This document shows, in pieces, positions 10,805-18,199 of a stretch of 32,954 bases of DNA. The stretch is from a virus. Where the stretch lies: positions 1 through 32,954 of the IMG/VR virus record IMGVR_UViG_3300037838_000105. The stretch is one strand, 5' to 3'. Under the pieces are notes generated by a model. The model was not told the origin of the DNA, did no database searches, and saw only the letters and a program-made list of their open reading frames with translations. Position 1 is the stretch's first letter, and every line of letters begins with the position of its first letter. The translations under genes were made by a program, and so were the position numbers.

Positions 10805-11287
10805 ATGAAGTCTTATCACATATTGGATTGCGACAAGCAACAGAAGATAGCAGACAGCCTTTACGGTTATTACGTGGGGATAACAGCCAACAGAGAACTA
10901 AAAGATTTTTGGAACAATCTATCGAGGAAAGAAATACAAGACTATTTCTCAATACCAAACAATCCTTGCAAAGAATGGTTTGATAGTCTAGGACTAAAAG
11001 TCAGAGACATGAGTTTCACTATCTACAATGAAGAAATAATCACACACATACACAAGGACGACCCTCCAGTGATAGCAAAGATAAACTTTCCCGTGTTGAA
11101 CACAAAGGATACCTACAATATTTGGTTCGATGACTACGCCAGGGAGATAGACAGGGTGGAGTGTGATAGGCCGATAGTGTTGCGTAGTGATATACTACAC
11201 ACGGTAGAGATAGGCAAGTCTGCCACATACCCTAGGTTGCAGTTCAGTTTCTGTTTCTACAACGAGCCTCTTCAGTTATTAAAGTAG
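10805..11287 (+). CDS. 2-oxoglutarate/Fe(II)-dependent oxygenase-like protein (160 aa)
   Basis: The facial triad and 2OG-binding residues are visible: HKD (His83, Asp85), His132 in SDILHTVEIG and Arg144 in YPRLQFSFCFY. The sequence between them has the alternating beta-strand pattern of a double-stranded beta-helix (AKINFPVLN, YNIWFDD, RPIVLRSD). Such enzymes hydroxylate or otherwise oxidise proteins, nucleotides, lipids or sugars. At 160 aa it is a compact version. Its last 44 bases overlap the end of the convergent radical SAM gene. Together with its neighbours it suggests a small tailoring pathway. Confidence 0.75.
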   Translation: MKSYHILDCDKQQKIADSLYGYYVGITANRELKDFWNNLSRKEIQDYFSIPNNPCKEWFDSLGLKVRDMSFTIYNEEIITHIHKDDPPVIAKINFPVLNTKDTYNIWFDDYAREIDRVECDRPIVLRSDILHTVEIGKSATYPRLQFSFCFYNEPLQLLK

Positions 11288-12284
11288 GACACTCAATAAA
11301 CCTGTCGTTGTCACGTGCTTGTATCCTATCAATGACCATGTCTATCTGTGTCTTGTATTCTGGTGTGTTCCATATGTCTTGTGTTTTGAAGTCGTCTGTC
11401 GTCCCCCAGTCCTCTATCTTGTTCAGCCATACTCTGTCAGCACCGTACTGCTCTCCCAGGTCGATCATCTGTTGCATCTCATGATAGTTGTCCTTTTGTA
11501 CTACGAAATGCAATATGAATCCGAATCCGTGCTTCTCCTTCTGTTCCGCCATGCATTCCAGGCCTTCCAACATCTTCTCCCAACGGCCACCTAGCCTCAG
11601 TTTCTCATATGTCTCTGGACTGGCCCCGTCTATGCTCACTCCCAACTCATTAAGATTGCTGATGACATATGGCACCCTGGTGTGGAACTCCTTGAACATC
11701 AATCCGTTGGTCAGTATGCTGTACCTTATGTTCTTCCTCTCGGGTGTATGTTCCATGAAGTGCCTGTACACGTGTGAGGCGAACGGATCACCGTCAGATC
11801 CTATGTGCACCTGCATGGGGTGTTCGTAACTGTGCAACCAGTCATTTATCCTGTCAGCGAGGCGTATGCCCAGGTTGTATGCGGAACCCTCCTTGTGGAA
11901 TATCAGTCCCTTCCTACAACTGGGACATCTGAGATTACAACTGTCGTCTATGGCCAGCCTGAGGTGTTTGATGTGATCGGCCTTGTGGTCCATCATGTCT
12001 CCCCCACGTATGTACGGACATTGGTGTTCATTGCAGTAACGGTATGTGCCATCGGTGATGCTGTCCTGCATCTGTCGACGCATGTCGCCACCGATGATAT
12101 CATCTAGTGATTTTATCTGTAGGTTGCCTATGCTCTGCGGTAGCCAACTGGTGCATTCGCAGGCGTAACAAGATCCTTGCTTGTCTATCAGCACAGTGTC
12201 GAAGGGCCGTGAGCATATGGTCTGGATCTTGAGGTCCTTCTGGGTGTTGATGCCGTAGTGGTCGAACAGTCTCTGGTTTATCAT
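11244..12284 (-). CDS. Radical SAM enzyme with N-terminal SPASM-like domain
   Basis: This 346-aa protein has the cluster motif CNLRCPSC (Cys116, 120, 123). The N-terminal 100 residues hold many cysteines (Cys24, 39, 42, 44, 84, 89) in a SPASM-like arrangement (SCYACEC...YCNEHQCPYIRGG). The second motif is SDGDPFAS instead of GGEP. Later motifs (LTNGLMF, ISNLNELGVSIDGASPETYEKLR) are typical of the family and resemble enzymes acting on peptides or sugars. It is distinct from the 8783-9778 enzyme. It overlaps the preceding small gene by ATGA and is driven by the promoter at 12501-12473. Codons are GC-richer than in the SGNH gene at 8127. Confidence 0.9.
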   Translation of the reverse strand: MINQRLFDHYGINTQKDLKIQTICSRPFDTVLIDKQGSCYACECTSWLPQSIGNLQIKSLDDIIGGDMRRQMQDSITDGTYRYCNEHQCPYIRGGDMMDHKADHIKHLRLAIDDSCNLRCPSCRKGLIFHKEGSAYNLGIRLADRINDWLHSYEHPMQVHIGSDGDPFASHVYRHFMEHTPERKNIRYSILTNGLMFKEFHTRVPYVISNLNELGVSIDGASPETYEKLRLGGRWEKMLEGLECMAEQKEKHGFGFILHFVVQKDNYHEMQQMIDLGEQYGADRVWLNKIEDWGTTDDFKTQDIWNTPEYKTQIDMVIDRIQARDNDRFIECPTLITEEARCRNRN

Positions 12285-12448
12285 TTGTCGGGGTCTGTGA
12301 TCATGTCCAGCGTGAGCGGCCGGGTCTCGTCCGGTTCCTGTTCCGGCATCTCCTGTGGCTTCTTCCTCAGCCTACGCTGTTCCCGTTCATGCTGTTTCTG
12401 TAATTTCTTTGCACCCCTGGTGTTCTTGTAGTCGTAGTGTATGCCCAT
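12281..12448 (-). CDS. Hypothetical charged small protein (55 aa)
   Basis: Not recognised. The product (MGIHYDYKNTRGAKKLQKQH, then EREQRRLRKKPQ) has a basic helical first half and an acidic Pro-rich second half (EMPEQEPDETRPLTLDMITD). An excellent ribosome binding site AAAGGAGG lies just upstream of the ATG. The stop overlaps the start of the radical SAM gene by four bases (ATGA). Because small genes next to SPASM-type radical SAM genes are sometimes peptide substrates, this deserves attention, although it has no cysteine and no obvious core-peptide motif. Confidence 0.75.
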   Translation of the reverse strand: MGIHYDYKNTRGAKKLQKQHEREQRRLRKKPQEMPEQEPDETRPLTLDMITDPDK

Positions 12449-12472
12449 CGTGAACCTCCTTTGCTACTCGTA

Positions 12473-12501
12473 ATTATATACGCAAACGACGTTGGTGTAA
12501 A
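12473..12501 (-). promoter_or_regulatory. Sigma70-type promoter TTTACA-N17-TATAAT
   Basis: On the minus strand TTTACA (12501-12496) and TATAAT (12478-12473) have a 17-base spacer. It lies 25 bases before the ATG at 12448 and should drive the 55-aa and radical SAM genes leftward. Confidence 0.72.
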
Positions 12502-12566
12502 CTATTTTGGTAAAAAAAGTTGCACTTAATGGTTGCATTTTGAATAAATATGTCTTACAATCCAGA

Positions 12567-12589
12567 GCGATTGCTAGGCCAGTAATCGC
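12567..12589 (+). promoter_or_regulatory. Hairpin in the porin 5' leader
   Basis: GCGATT (12567-12572) pairs with AATCGC (12584-12589) around an 11-base loop. It lies 36 bases before the porin ATG. AATAAATA (12543-12550) just upstream is one mismatch plus from a T4 late element and may be the promoter, which would put the hairpin in the mRNA leader. AGGAG (12609-12613) is the ribosome binding site. Confidence 0.4.
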
Positions 12590-12625
12590 ACATTAATCAT
12601 ATAGATCACAGGAGAAAATCAATCT

Positions 12626-13564
12626 ATGAAAATGACTAAGAAAAAAGCGGCGATAGGTGTAGCGATTATAGTAGCACTTGTAGCCATATGGTCGGTTATG
12701 AAACCGGCACCGGCTGAAGCGGCCGAAATGAAAGTTTATGGTTCATTGAACTACATGCTTTCAAACAATGAGAATGCTTCAGGCGTGGCAACATCGAAAG
12801 CGGAGAACAACGGTTCTTCAATTGGTGTTGACTTAACAAGCCCACTATCAGAGGGTGTCGACGGCTTCGCGAAGTTAGAAGTTGAAATCGATGCGGATGA
12901 CTCTGGTTCTTCACCATTTGATTCAAAACTAGCATACGCTGGGATTGACATGGGTGACGCAGGTGTGCTATCAGCAGGAAGACAGAACTCTGTGTTTAAG
13001 GGTGCTGTTACATCTAAGACGGATGTGTTCCCAGAATACGGCGGAAGTGCCGCACAGAAATTGTTCAGCAGAGATTCACACACAGTGACTTACTCTAACA
13101 GTTTAGGTGCTATCCAGTTCGACAACTTGATCAAAGTTGACGGCACAACTGGTAAATCGGGCGTTGACGTGTACGAGACTGCGGCCACTATGGACTTATC
13201 TGATTCACTAAACATCGGTGTTGCATACACGGATGACAAAGTGAACGCAGTAGAGTACAAGGGTGCAGGTGTCACGTTTGACATTTCTGATGCTACATCT
13301 ATCGGTTACAACCATACAAGAAAAGAAGTAGAGTCTACTAAACTAGAAACTACTGCTAACGAAGTAGTTGCTTCACACCTAATCGGTGCAACAACTATCT
13401 CAGTTGGTTATGGTGAGATCGAGGATGGTAACAAATACACTACAGTTGGTGCCGAGAAGAAGATCGGTGAGAGCTTTAGTTTATATGGTGCTTTCCAACA
13501 AACTGACGTGCCTACAGGTGTAGACACACAAGACGCGGCCGCTGGAATCAAATTTACATTCTAG
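12626..13564 (+). CDS. Outer-membrane porin (Gram-negative porin type)
   Basis: The 312-aa product begins with a Sec signal peptide (basic MKMTKKK, hydrophobic IGVAIIVALVAIWSV, then PAPAEA with cleavage near residue 32). The mature part starts MKVYGSLNYML, a typical first porin strand, continues with alternating amphipathic strands and short acidic loops, and ends in AAGIKFTF; a terminal Phe preceded by alternating hydrophobic residues is the BAM recognition signal. It would form an outer-membrane beta-barrel, probably a trimer of about 14-16 strands. It stands alone between divergent or convergent operons and has its own leader and terminator. The predicted barrel has many Asp/Glu, suggesting cation preference. 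It could change permeability or receptor availability of infected cells. Confidence 0.88.
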   Translation: MKMTKKKAAIGVAIIVALVAIWSVMKPAPAEAAEMKVYGSLNYMLSNNENASGVATSKAENNGSSIGVDLTSPLSEGVDGFAKLEVEIDADDSGSSPFDSKLAYAGIDMGDAGVLSAGRQNSVFKGAVTSKTDVFPEYGGSAAQKLFSRDSHTVTYSNSLGAIQFDNLIKVDGTTGKSGVDVYETAATMDLSDSLNIGVAYTDDKVNAVEYKGAGVTFDISDATSIGYNHTRKEVESTKLETTANEVVASHLIGATTISVGYGEIEDGNKYTTVGAEKKIGESFSLYGAFQQTDVPTGVDTQDAAAGIKFTF

Positions 13565-13605
13565 TTCGCTAACACTGTGGAGTCGGTCAGCTCAAAGAAG
13601 GGCAG

Positions 13606-13677
13606 GCCGGCTTTACGCTTTTTAACGCTTCGCGTTATTTCTTAACTTACGCTATTTTTGGTAATTTACGCTTTACG
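13606..13677. repeat. TTACGCT short direct repeats around the porin terminator
   Basis: TTTACGCT or TTACGCT recurs near 13612, 13646 and 13666, with a related TTTACGCAC at the end, in the 100-base gap between the convergent porin and FkbM genes. The last copies run into the 3' codons of the FkbM gene. Confidence 0.4.
13623..13637. terminator. Stem-loop terminator between convergent genes
   Basis: TAACGC-TTC-GCGTTA forms a 6-bp stem with a three-base loop. TTTCTT follows on the plus strand, and on the minus strand the stem is followed by AAAAGC, so it works better for the porin transcript. Confidence 0.6.
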
Positions 13678-14331
13678 CACTTTCTTAAAAACGACTTCTT
13701 TCTTTCGAGATCTGCCGTACTCTTTGTAACCCACACTTGACAGGAAGTCAATGATCTCTGTGGCACGCTTTTTGTGTCCTTCGTTCTTGTGTTCTATTTC
13801 TACATTCAGTACAGCGTCGTTGTTGATCAGTGTTTGTTCGCCGCCTAACAGTATATCGTATTCACTGCCCTGTGTGTCGATCTTGATGAGATCTACATTG
13901 GTCAGTTTATAATCATCAAGTCTTTTGATGGGTAATGTTGTCTTGCCGACAGCACTTTCAAAGATTTGATCCCTATAAAAACTATGGCCACCTGACGTAG
14001 TCAATGATGTGTAGAATTCTCGTGTTTCCTCTTTGCTTCCTAGTCCCACTTCGTGTAATGCGAAGTTAGAATGCATTTTCAAATTTTCTTTCAAGCATTC
14101 TATGTTCGATGCCTCGGGCTCAAAAATTATTACATTATTGAATTGTTCACAGAAATCTCTGCTCCAGAAACCAATGTTGCCGCCTATGTCGACCGCTGTA
14201 CGGAAATGTTTTACTTGTTTGAGTGCATACTCTCTTTGTAGTCTTTGATAATTCTTTTCATTATTAGTGATCATCCATTGCTCATAATGACTATCATACT
14301 CTGGAAGAAACCAATCATGTACTTTTTTCAT
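13666..14331 (-). CDS. FkbM-family SAM-dependent methyltransferase
   Basis: The 221-aa protein has the class I methyltransferase motif I AVDIGGNIGFWSRDF, the acidic loop IIFEPEASNIECLKENL, the family-typical LHEVGLGSKEE and the LIKIDTQGSEYDILLGG motif of the FkbM group. These enzymes O-methylate sugars or other small hydroxyl groups. Its start overlaps the stop of gp41 by one base (TAATG), so it is co-expressed with replication genes, an odd place for a glycan enzyme. Its C-terminus is very basic (RSRKKEVVFKKVRKA). Confidence 0.88.
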   Translation of the reverse strand: MKKVHDWFLPEYDSHYEQWMITNNEKNYQRLQREYALKQVKHFRTAVDIGGNIGFWSRDFCEQFNNVIIFEPEASNIECLKENLKMHSNFALHEVGLGSKEETREFYTSLTTSGGHSFYRDQIFESAVGKTTLPIKRLDDYKLTNVDLIKIDTQGSEYDILLGGEQTLINNDAVLNVEIEHKNEGHKKRATEIIDFLSSVGYKEYGRSRKKEVVFKKVRKA

Positions 14332-15809
14332 TATTGTTCTTCATCAGAATGCAACTCGTTCAACAGTTGTCTCAGTTTACCGCCTTCTACTGTGGCCTTT
14401 ACTTTGACTCCCAGTGCATCGCCCTTACGAGGATCCGGCACTTCTGTTCTTGCATCTGTGGACGCATCACCACCAGTTACTTTGGATGTTTGTTTCAGTG
14501 AATCGTAAATCTTGTTCTTGCCCTGTTGATTGTAACTCTGTGATTCTTCCTCATCCAGACTCCTAATTCTTAGACTGTCTACGTCAAACTCTAAATCTAC
14601 TTTCTGTCCAACACCAGAACTCGATCTAGTCTTCATGAACTGTATCTGGTATCTGCCACGTTCCTTCATTGCTCTCGATGTGAATATACCTATCACGTTG
14701 TCTGCCGTCTGTATCTTTGATAGTCCGCCTGAGATGTGACTGTGATCAAATTCTATTTCTTCAACACTTGCTCTGTTCAACTGTGATGCTGTTGCCAACA
14801 CACACTGTTTCTCAACAACCAAGTTTCTAAGTTCCTCTGAGACATATTTGTCTTTGATAAACAAGTCTGCTGGTGATATCCTTTTGCTCTTTGGCATCAT
14901 GAGATCCAAGTAGTCGATCAATATACAATCTATTTTCTTTTTGTTCTTTAGTTCTAGTTCCTTGAGATATGTCCTTACGTCTAGCACATTACTACCACTT
15001 GGCAAGTATTTGATCTGCAGGTTACCTGATTTCTTCTTCAACATCTTGACCTTCATCTCGACATTATCAATTTCAGGGAATACTTTTCTTGTAGGAATAT
15101 TTGTCATCATTGCATCCAGTCTCATGGCTGTAAGTTGTTCACTCAATTCAAAAGATATGTAGCACACGTTCAGTCCGGCCTGTGCCCAGTTAACTGCGAG
15201 ATTCTGCAAGAACAAACTCTTACCTGCACCTGAACCACCTGCAAATATGTTCAGTTCTCCTCTGTTGAATCCACCAAACAGTTTCTTGTCTAGGTTCTGC
15301 CAGCCTGTGCTGATCTGTCCGTTATTGTCTTTTAATGCTTCAAGTCTTCCTCGAGGATCTTCGAAGTAGTCTGTTCCAAGATCTCTTGTGAGTCCTACGC
15401 TGACTGCTTCTTTGACCATGTCTTCTACAGGAGCATAATCTCCCTTCTCTAAAAGATCAGCAGATGAAAGTATTGCTTGTTCTAGTGCCTTGTGTCTTGA
15501 GAATGTTTCGAATTCATCTAGCAACCAATTGAAGTGTGCTGGATCTAGATCCTTTGCTGTTTTTAATTGTATGTCGTGTTGTGCATTGACTATCTCAACC
15601 TCTGGCATCACTTTGTACTCGTCCATGTAATCCTTGACAAACTTTGCAATAGGTTGCAATTTACGATCAAAAGATCCAGGATTGAATATGTTTTGTGCTC
15701 TAGCAAATGATTCAGCATCTGCTAACAACATCTCAATGTACAATTTCTGCACATCGAAAGAATAATCTTTAGCCCGGTGTTGTGGTTCGTTGTTATTGTA
15801 ATCAGCCAT
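14331..15809 (-). CDS. 41: Replicative DNA helicase, T4 gp41-like (DnaB type)
   Basis: The 492-aa protein has an N-terminal helical domain and a RecA-type core: Walker A GGSGAGKS (about residue 185), Walker B CILIDYLDLM, and SQLNRASVEE and FMKTRSSSGVG motifs typical of DnaB/gp41 hexameric helicases. T4 gp41 is 475 aa. It unwinds DNA 5' to 3' on the lagging strand and works with the gp61 primase, whose gene overlaps its start by eight bases. The C-terminal 60 residues are polar and probably flexible, as in relatives. Confidence 0.96.
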   Translation of the reverse strand: MADYNNNEPQHRAKDYSFDVQKLYIEMLLADAESFARAQNIFNPGSFDRKLQPIAKFVKDYMDEYKVMPEVEIVNAQHDIQLKTAKDLDPAHFNWLLDEFETFSRHKALEQAILSSADLLEKGDYAPVEDMVKEAVSVGLTRDLGTDYFEDPRGRLEALKDNNGQISTGWQNLDKKLFGGFNRGELNIFAGGSGAGKSLFLQNLAVNWAQAGLNVCYISFELSEQLTAMRLDAMMTNIPTRKVFPEIDNVEMKVKMLKKKSGNLQIKYLPSGSNVLDVRTYLKELELKNKKKIDCILIDYLDLMMPKSKRISPADLFIKDKYVSEELRNLVVEKQCVLATASQLNRASVEEIEFDHSHISGGLSKIQTADNVIGIFTSRAMKERGRYQIQFMKTRSSSGVGQKVDLEFDVDSLRIRSLDEEESQSYNQQGKNKIYDSLKQTSKVTGGDASTDARTEVPDPRKGDALGVKVKATVEGGKLRQLLNELHSDEEQ

Positions 15810-16815
15810 ACATCTTTCTTTTCAAATCTATTTTTAGTTTACTAGTCTCTGTTGTTTTTAATATTGATTGTATAGTAAACAGTCTACCATATTTTAACAC
15901 AGCATCTGCCACATCGCCAACCGTTTTATCCCATTCTGGAAAAGCAACACTCCAGCCAAACTCTGTCGCTTGATCCACTAATTTCTGTCCCGGGGCATCT
16001 CTGTCTGGTACAACAATTACCGTTCTACCAAGGCCATCTATCAACTCTCTTTGTGTTTCATTTATCTCTGATCCCAGTATGCTCACACCAGAAACGGATA
16101 TGGCATCAAAAGGTCCTTCGGTCACTATAACAAATTTCCTGGTCCAGTCCTGTGCATCCATGTTGAACACATACCCGGGCCACACATCCGTGTAATATTT
16201 TACCCCTTGCGATTCCTCAAACATCCTTCCTGTGAATCCTACTATGTCTCCCCGCCAGTAGAATGGTATCAGCAATCTTTGGTGTATGTCCCAAGTCTTA
16301 TCAGGCGAGTACATGAAGTCATACCAGTCAGCACCTATACCTCTGCTTTCTAGATATTTTAGTAATCCGTCTATCTTCTTCCATTGCGGTTCCGTGAGAT
16401 CGTTGCCCACATACTTTTCTAGCCACACATCCAGTTTGTGTGCATTCTTGGGCAGTGTCTTGTTTTTGAATGACACGAATTTCTTCTTCTCATACTTAAC
16501 ATCACCCTCTTCCTCACGCATGGCCTCTATGGCCAACTTACGTATGGTGTCCTCAGGTATACCTATGTAACTCATAAACTGTCTCATCTTGTAGGTCAGT
16601 TTACGTCCTGTCACATAACTTGTCTTGAAGCCACAGTTGAAACAATGGTAACTTACTGTGCCGTCAGCACTAGTCATAAGTCCCCCACGTTTCTTCTTGT
16701 CAGCAGTCTCTCCATTGTACACACAACAAGGTGCGTTGAAACTGATCCATCCGCTTGGGGTTTTCTTTCTGTTTGCAGGCAGACTAGTCAGAATTGTATT
16801 CTGTATAAGATTCAT
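15802..16815 (-). CDS. 61: DNA primase, T4 gp61-like
   Basis: The 337-aa protein has an N-terminal zinc-ribbon (APCCVYNGE...YHCFNCGF, residues about 29-62) and a TOPRIM domain with VTEGPFDAISV (catalytic Glu) and VPDRDAPG (DxD). It makes RNA primers for lagging-strand synthesis. Length matches T4 gp61 (342 aa). It overlaps the helicase gene and follows the 267-aa structural gene by 13 bases. Confidence 0.94.
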   Translation of the reverse strand: MNLIQNTILTSLPANRKKTPSGWISFNAPCCVYNGETADKKKRGGLMTSADGTVSYHCFNCGFKTSYVTGRKLTYKMRQFMSYIGIPEDTIRKLAIEAMREEEGDVKYEKKKFVSFKNKTLPKNAHKLDVWLEKYVGNDLTEPQWKKIDGLLKYLESRGIGADWYDFMYSPDKTWDIHQRLLIPFYWRGDIVGFTGRMFEESQGVKYYTDVWPGYVFNMDAQDWTRKFVIVTEGPFDAISVSGVSILGSEINETQRELIDGLGRTVIVVPDRDAPGQKLVDQATEFGWSVAFPEWDKTVGDVADAVLKYGRLFTIQSILKTTETSKLKIDLKRKMYG

Positions 16816-16828
16816 AATCTATACTATT

Positions 16829-17632
16829 TTACTGTCTATATAGGATTTTGTCAATCACGCCAGTGTTATCACTGTCGTTGCCCCAACTGAATCTCACACT
16901 GTGGTAAACGCCTGTGAAGTTAAAGTTGGATACTGCTGTAGAATCTGAGAAAGAGTTTGCAGTGGATCCTGCACCTTCCATGGTAATATCAAAGTAGTCT
17001 GTGTTGCTCGGAGATGCACTCATTGTACCTTGCACCCTCAAAGCACCTGAAAAGTTCTTTGTGTACACAGCAATCGTGTGTAAAGCCTTGTTGTTATTGA
17101 TTCCTGGCCTAGCATCTATAGATCCTGATGTGTATCCTAGTGGACCACCTGAGGCCGTAAAACTAGAAACACTTGTACTCGCAACAAATTCCGGATAAGC
17201 ACCATCCAACAACTCTACTGTGCCGGCGGCCGCATATCCTGTGTCTGCATACGTTATTTCTCTACTACCATCTGATTTCACTTCACGTACAGAGAAGTTA
17301 TAGAACTTTGCATCCAATGGTAATAGGTCACCTTCTGTGATCGTACAACTAGCGGCACCCTTTGTGCTTACAGTGGATCCGTCATCTAATATACTCAATG
17401 TCTTTGTGAGGACTGCTTTTTTACTTTCTGAATCTATCATATTGAACTCGTAAGTCTTGGATGTGATGTCCTGTGCCTTCTGGTCCTCGTTTTTAAACGT
17501 GAACGACACTGGGTTTGATACCCCTCTATGCAGTGTTAGGCGTCTATCGTACACTTTTGAGTTCCTTCCGTGATAACCATTTATGTAGGCTATTACCAAT
17601 TGATTTATTAAATACCTTTGTACTGTTTGCAT
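16829..17632 (-). CDS. Probable virion structural protein (267 aa)
   Basis: The N-terminal part (MQTVQRYLINQLVIAYINGY, RRLTLHRGVSNPVSFTFKNEDQ, LDDGSTVSTKGAASCTITEGDL) resembles, from memory, virion proteins of T4-like cyanophages, including the IxxGSTxSxKG pattern. The remainder is rich in Ser, Thr and Gly with alternating hydrophobics, as in beta-sandwich fibre or baseplate decoration proteins. A perfect T4 late promoter lies just upstream. It is the first gene of the transcript that then enters primase and helicase, so late transcription could run into replication genes. Confidence 0.7.
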   Translation of the reverse strand: MQTVQRYLINQLVIAYINGYHGRNSKVYDRRLTLHRGVSNPVSFTFKNEDQKAQDITSKTYEFNMIDSESKKAVLTKTLSILDDGSTVSTKGAASCTITEGDLLPLDAKFYNFSVREVKSDGSREITYADTGYAAAGTVELLDGAYPEFVASTSVSSFTASGGPLGYTSGSIDARPGINNNKALHTIAVYTKNFSGALRVQGTMSASPSNTDYFDITMEGAGSTANSFSDSTAVSNFNFTGVYHSVRFSWGNDSDNTGVIDKILYRQ

Positions 17633-17648
17633 AATACATATTTAACAG

Positions 17649-17656
17649 TATTTATA
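17649..17656 (-). promoter_or_regulatory. T4 late promoter, TATAAATA
   Basis: The minus strand reads TATAAATA, an exact match to the T4 late consensus recognised by the phage sigma gp55 with gp33/gp45. It lies 16 bases before the ATG of the structural gene at 17632. Confidence 0.7.
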
Positions 17657-17664
17657 GATATAGA

Positions 17665-18039
17665 ATGAACGAAATTTTTAACACATTAAGAGACAAGTTC
17701 CCGTTCCTGAGTCTGATCAGAAAGGGCGATTTGGAGTATGTGGGCATAGTACAGAACGAAGATGTCAATGTGATCAGTTTCTATGACTATGGTAGGCTTA
17801 TGATGCCACAAGACAAGATGAAGTTCTTGAAATGTGGAGAAACTTGGTGGCATGAATCAAATCGTAAATTACCAATTAATATATTCCTTAAGGGAGAATT
17901 CAGATACTTTCGTTCCACATTGATTACACTTAACTCTAAGGATGTTGAAATTGTCCATGGCCCCACAGTAAAACTTTCTGAAATTTCAAAGAAACGGGTG
18001 AAAAGAAGAACTATCCAATTAGTAAGAAGACCTACTTAA
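17665..18039 (+). CDS. Conserved marine T4-like phage protein of unknown function (124 aa)
   Basis: From memory this matches a protein widespread in T4-like cyanophages: MNEIFNTLRDKFPFLSLIRK, YVGIVQNEDVNVISFYDYGR, ETWWHESNRKLPINIFLKGE, DVEIVHGPTVKL and a basic RRxIxLVRR end are its hallmarks. The function is unknown. The C-terminal 25 residues are very basic and could bind nucleic acid. It stands alone on the plus strand, divergent from the structural gene across 32 bases, and overlaps the convergent 55-aa gene by eight bases. Confidence 0.85.
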   Translation: MNEIFNTLRDKFPFLSLIRKGDLEYVGIVQNEDVNVISFYDYGRLMMPQDKMKFLKCGETWWHESNRKLPINIFLKGEFRYFRSTLITLNSKDVEIVHGPTVKLSEISKKRVKRRTIQLVRRPT

Positions 18040-18199
18040 TCTTAGTAGGCTCAGTACAATTAATACCATTAACTCTCTCAACATATTTCGTCAAAGGATT
18101 GTCAGCCTGATATGAATGTAATTCTGATGATAATGATGTACTGCTATTGGATGTCTTGCGTTTTTTAGGAAGTTTTTTCTTACGTTTCTGATGGTGCAT
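18032..18199 (-). CDS. Small basic protein (55 aa)
   Basis: The product starts MHHQKRKKKLPKKRKTSNSS and ends NPLTKYVERVNGINCTEPTK plus IK. It has a highly basic, probably disordered N-terminus and a short folded C-terminal end. The ATG at 18199 lies within the last codons of the DnaE-like gene, a 20-base overlap consistent with coupled translation. A longer start at 18217 would add residues lying entirely within that gene and is less likely. The charge suggests nucleic acid binding. Confidence 0.6.
   Translation of the reverse strand: MHHQKRKKKLPKKRKTSNSSTSLSSELHSYQADNPLTKYVERVNGINCTEPTKIK

Noticed and set aside
11319-12107. Plus-strand frames opposite the second radical SAM gene
   Set aside because: They are low-complexity shadows of an enzyme with clear CX3CX2C and SPASM-like cysteines.
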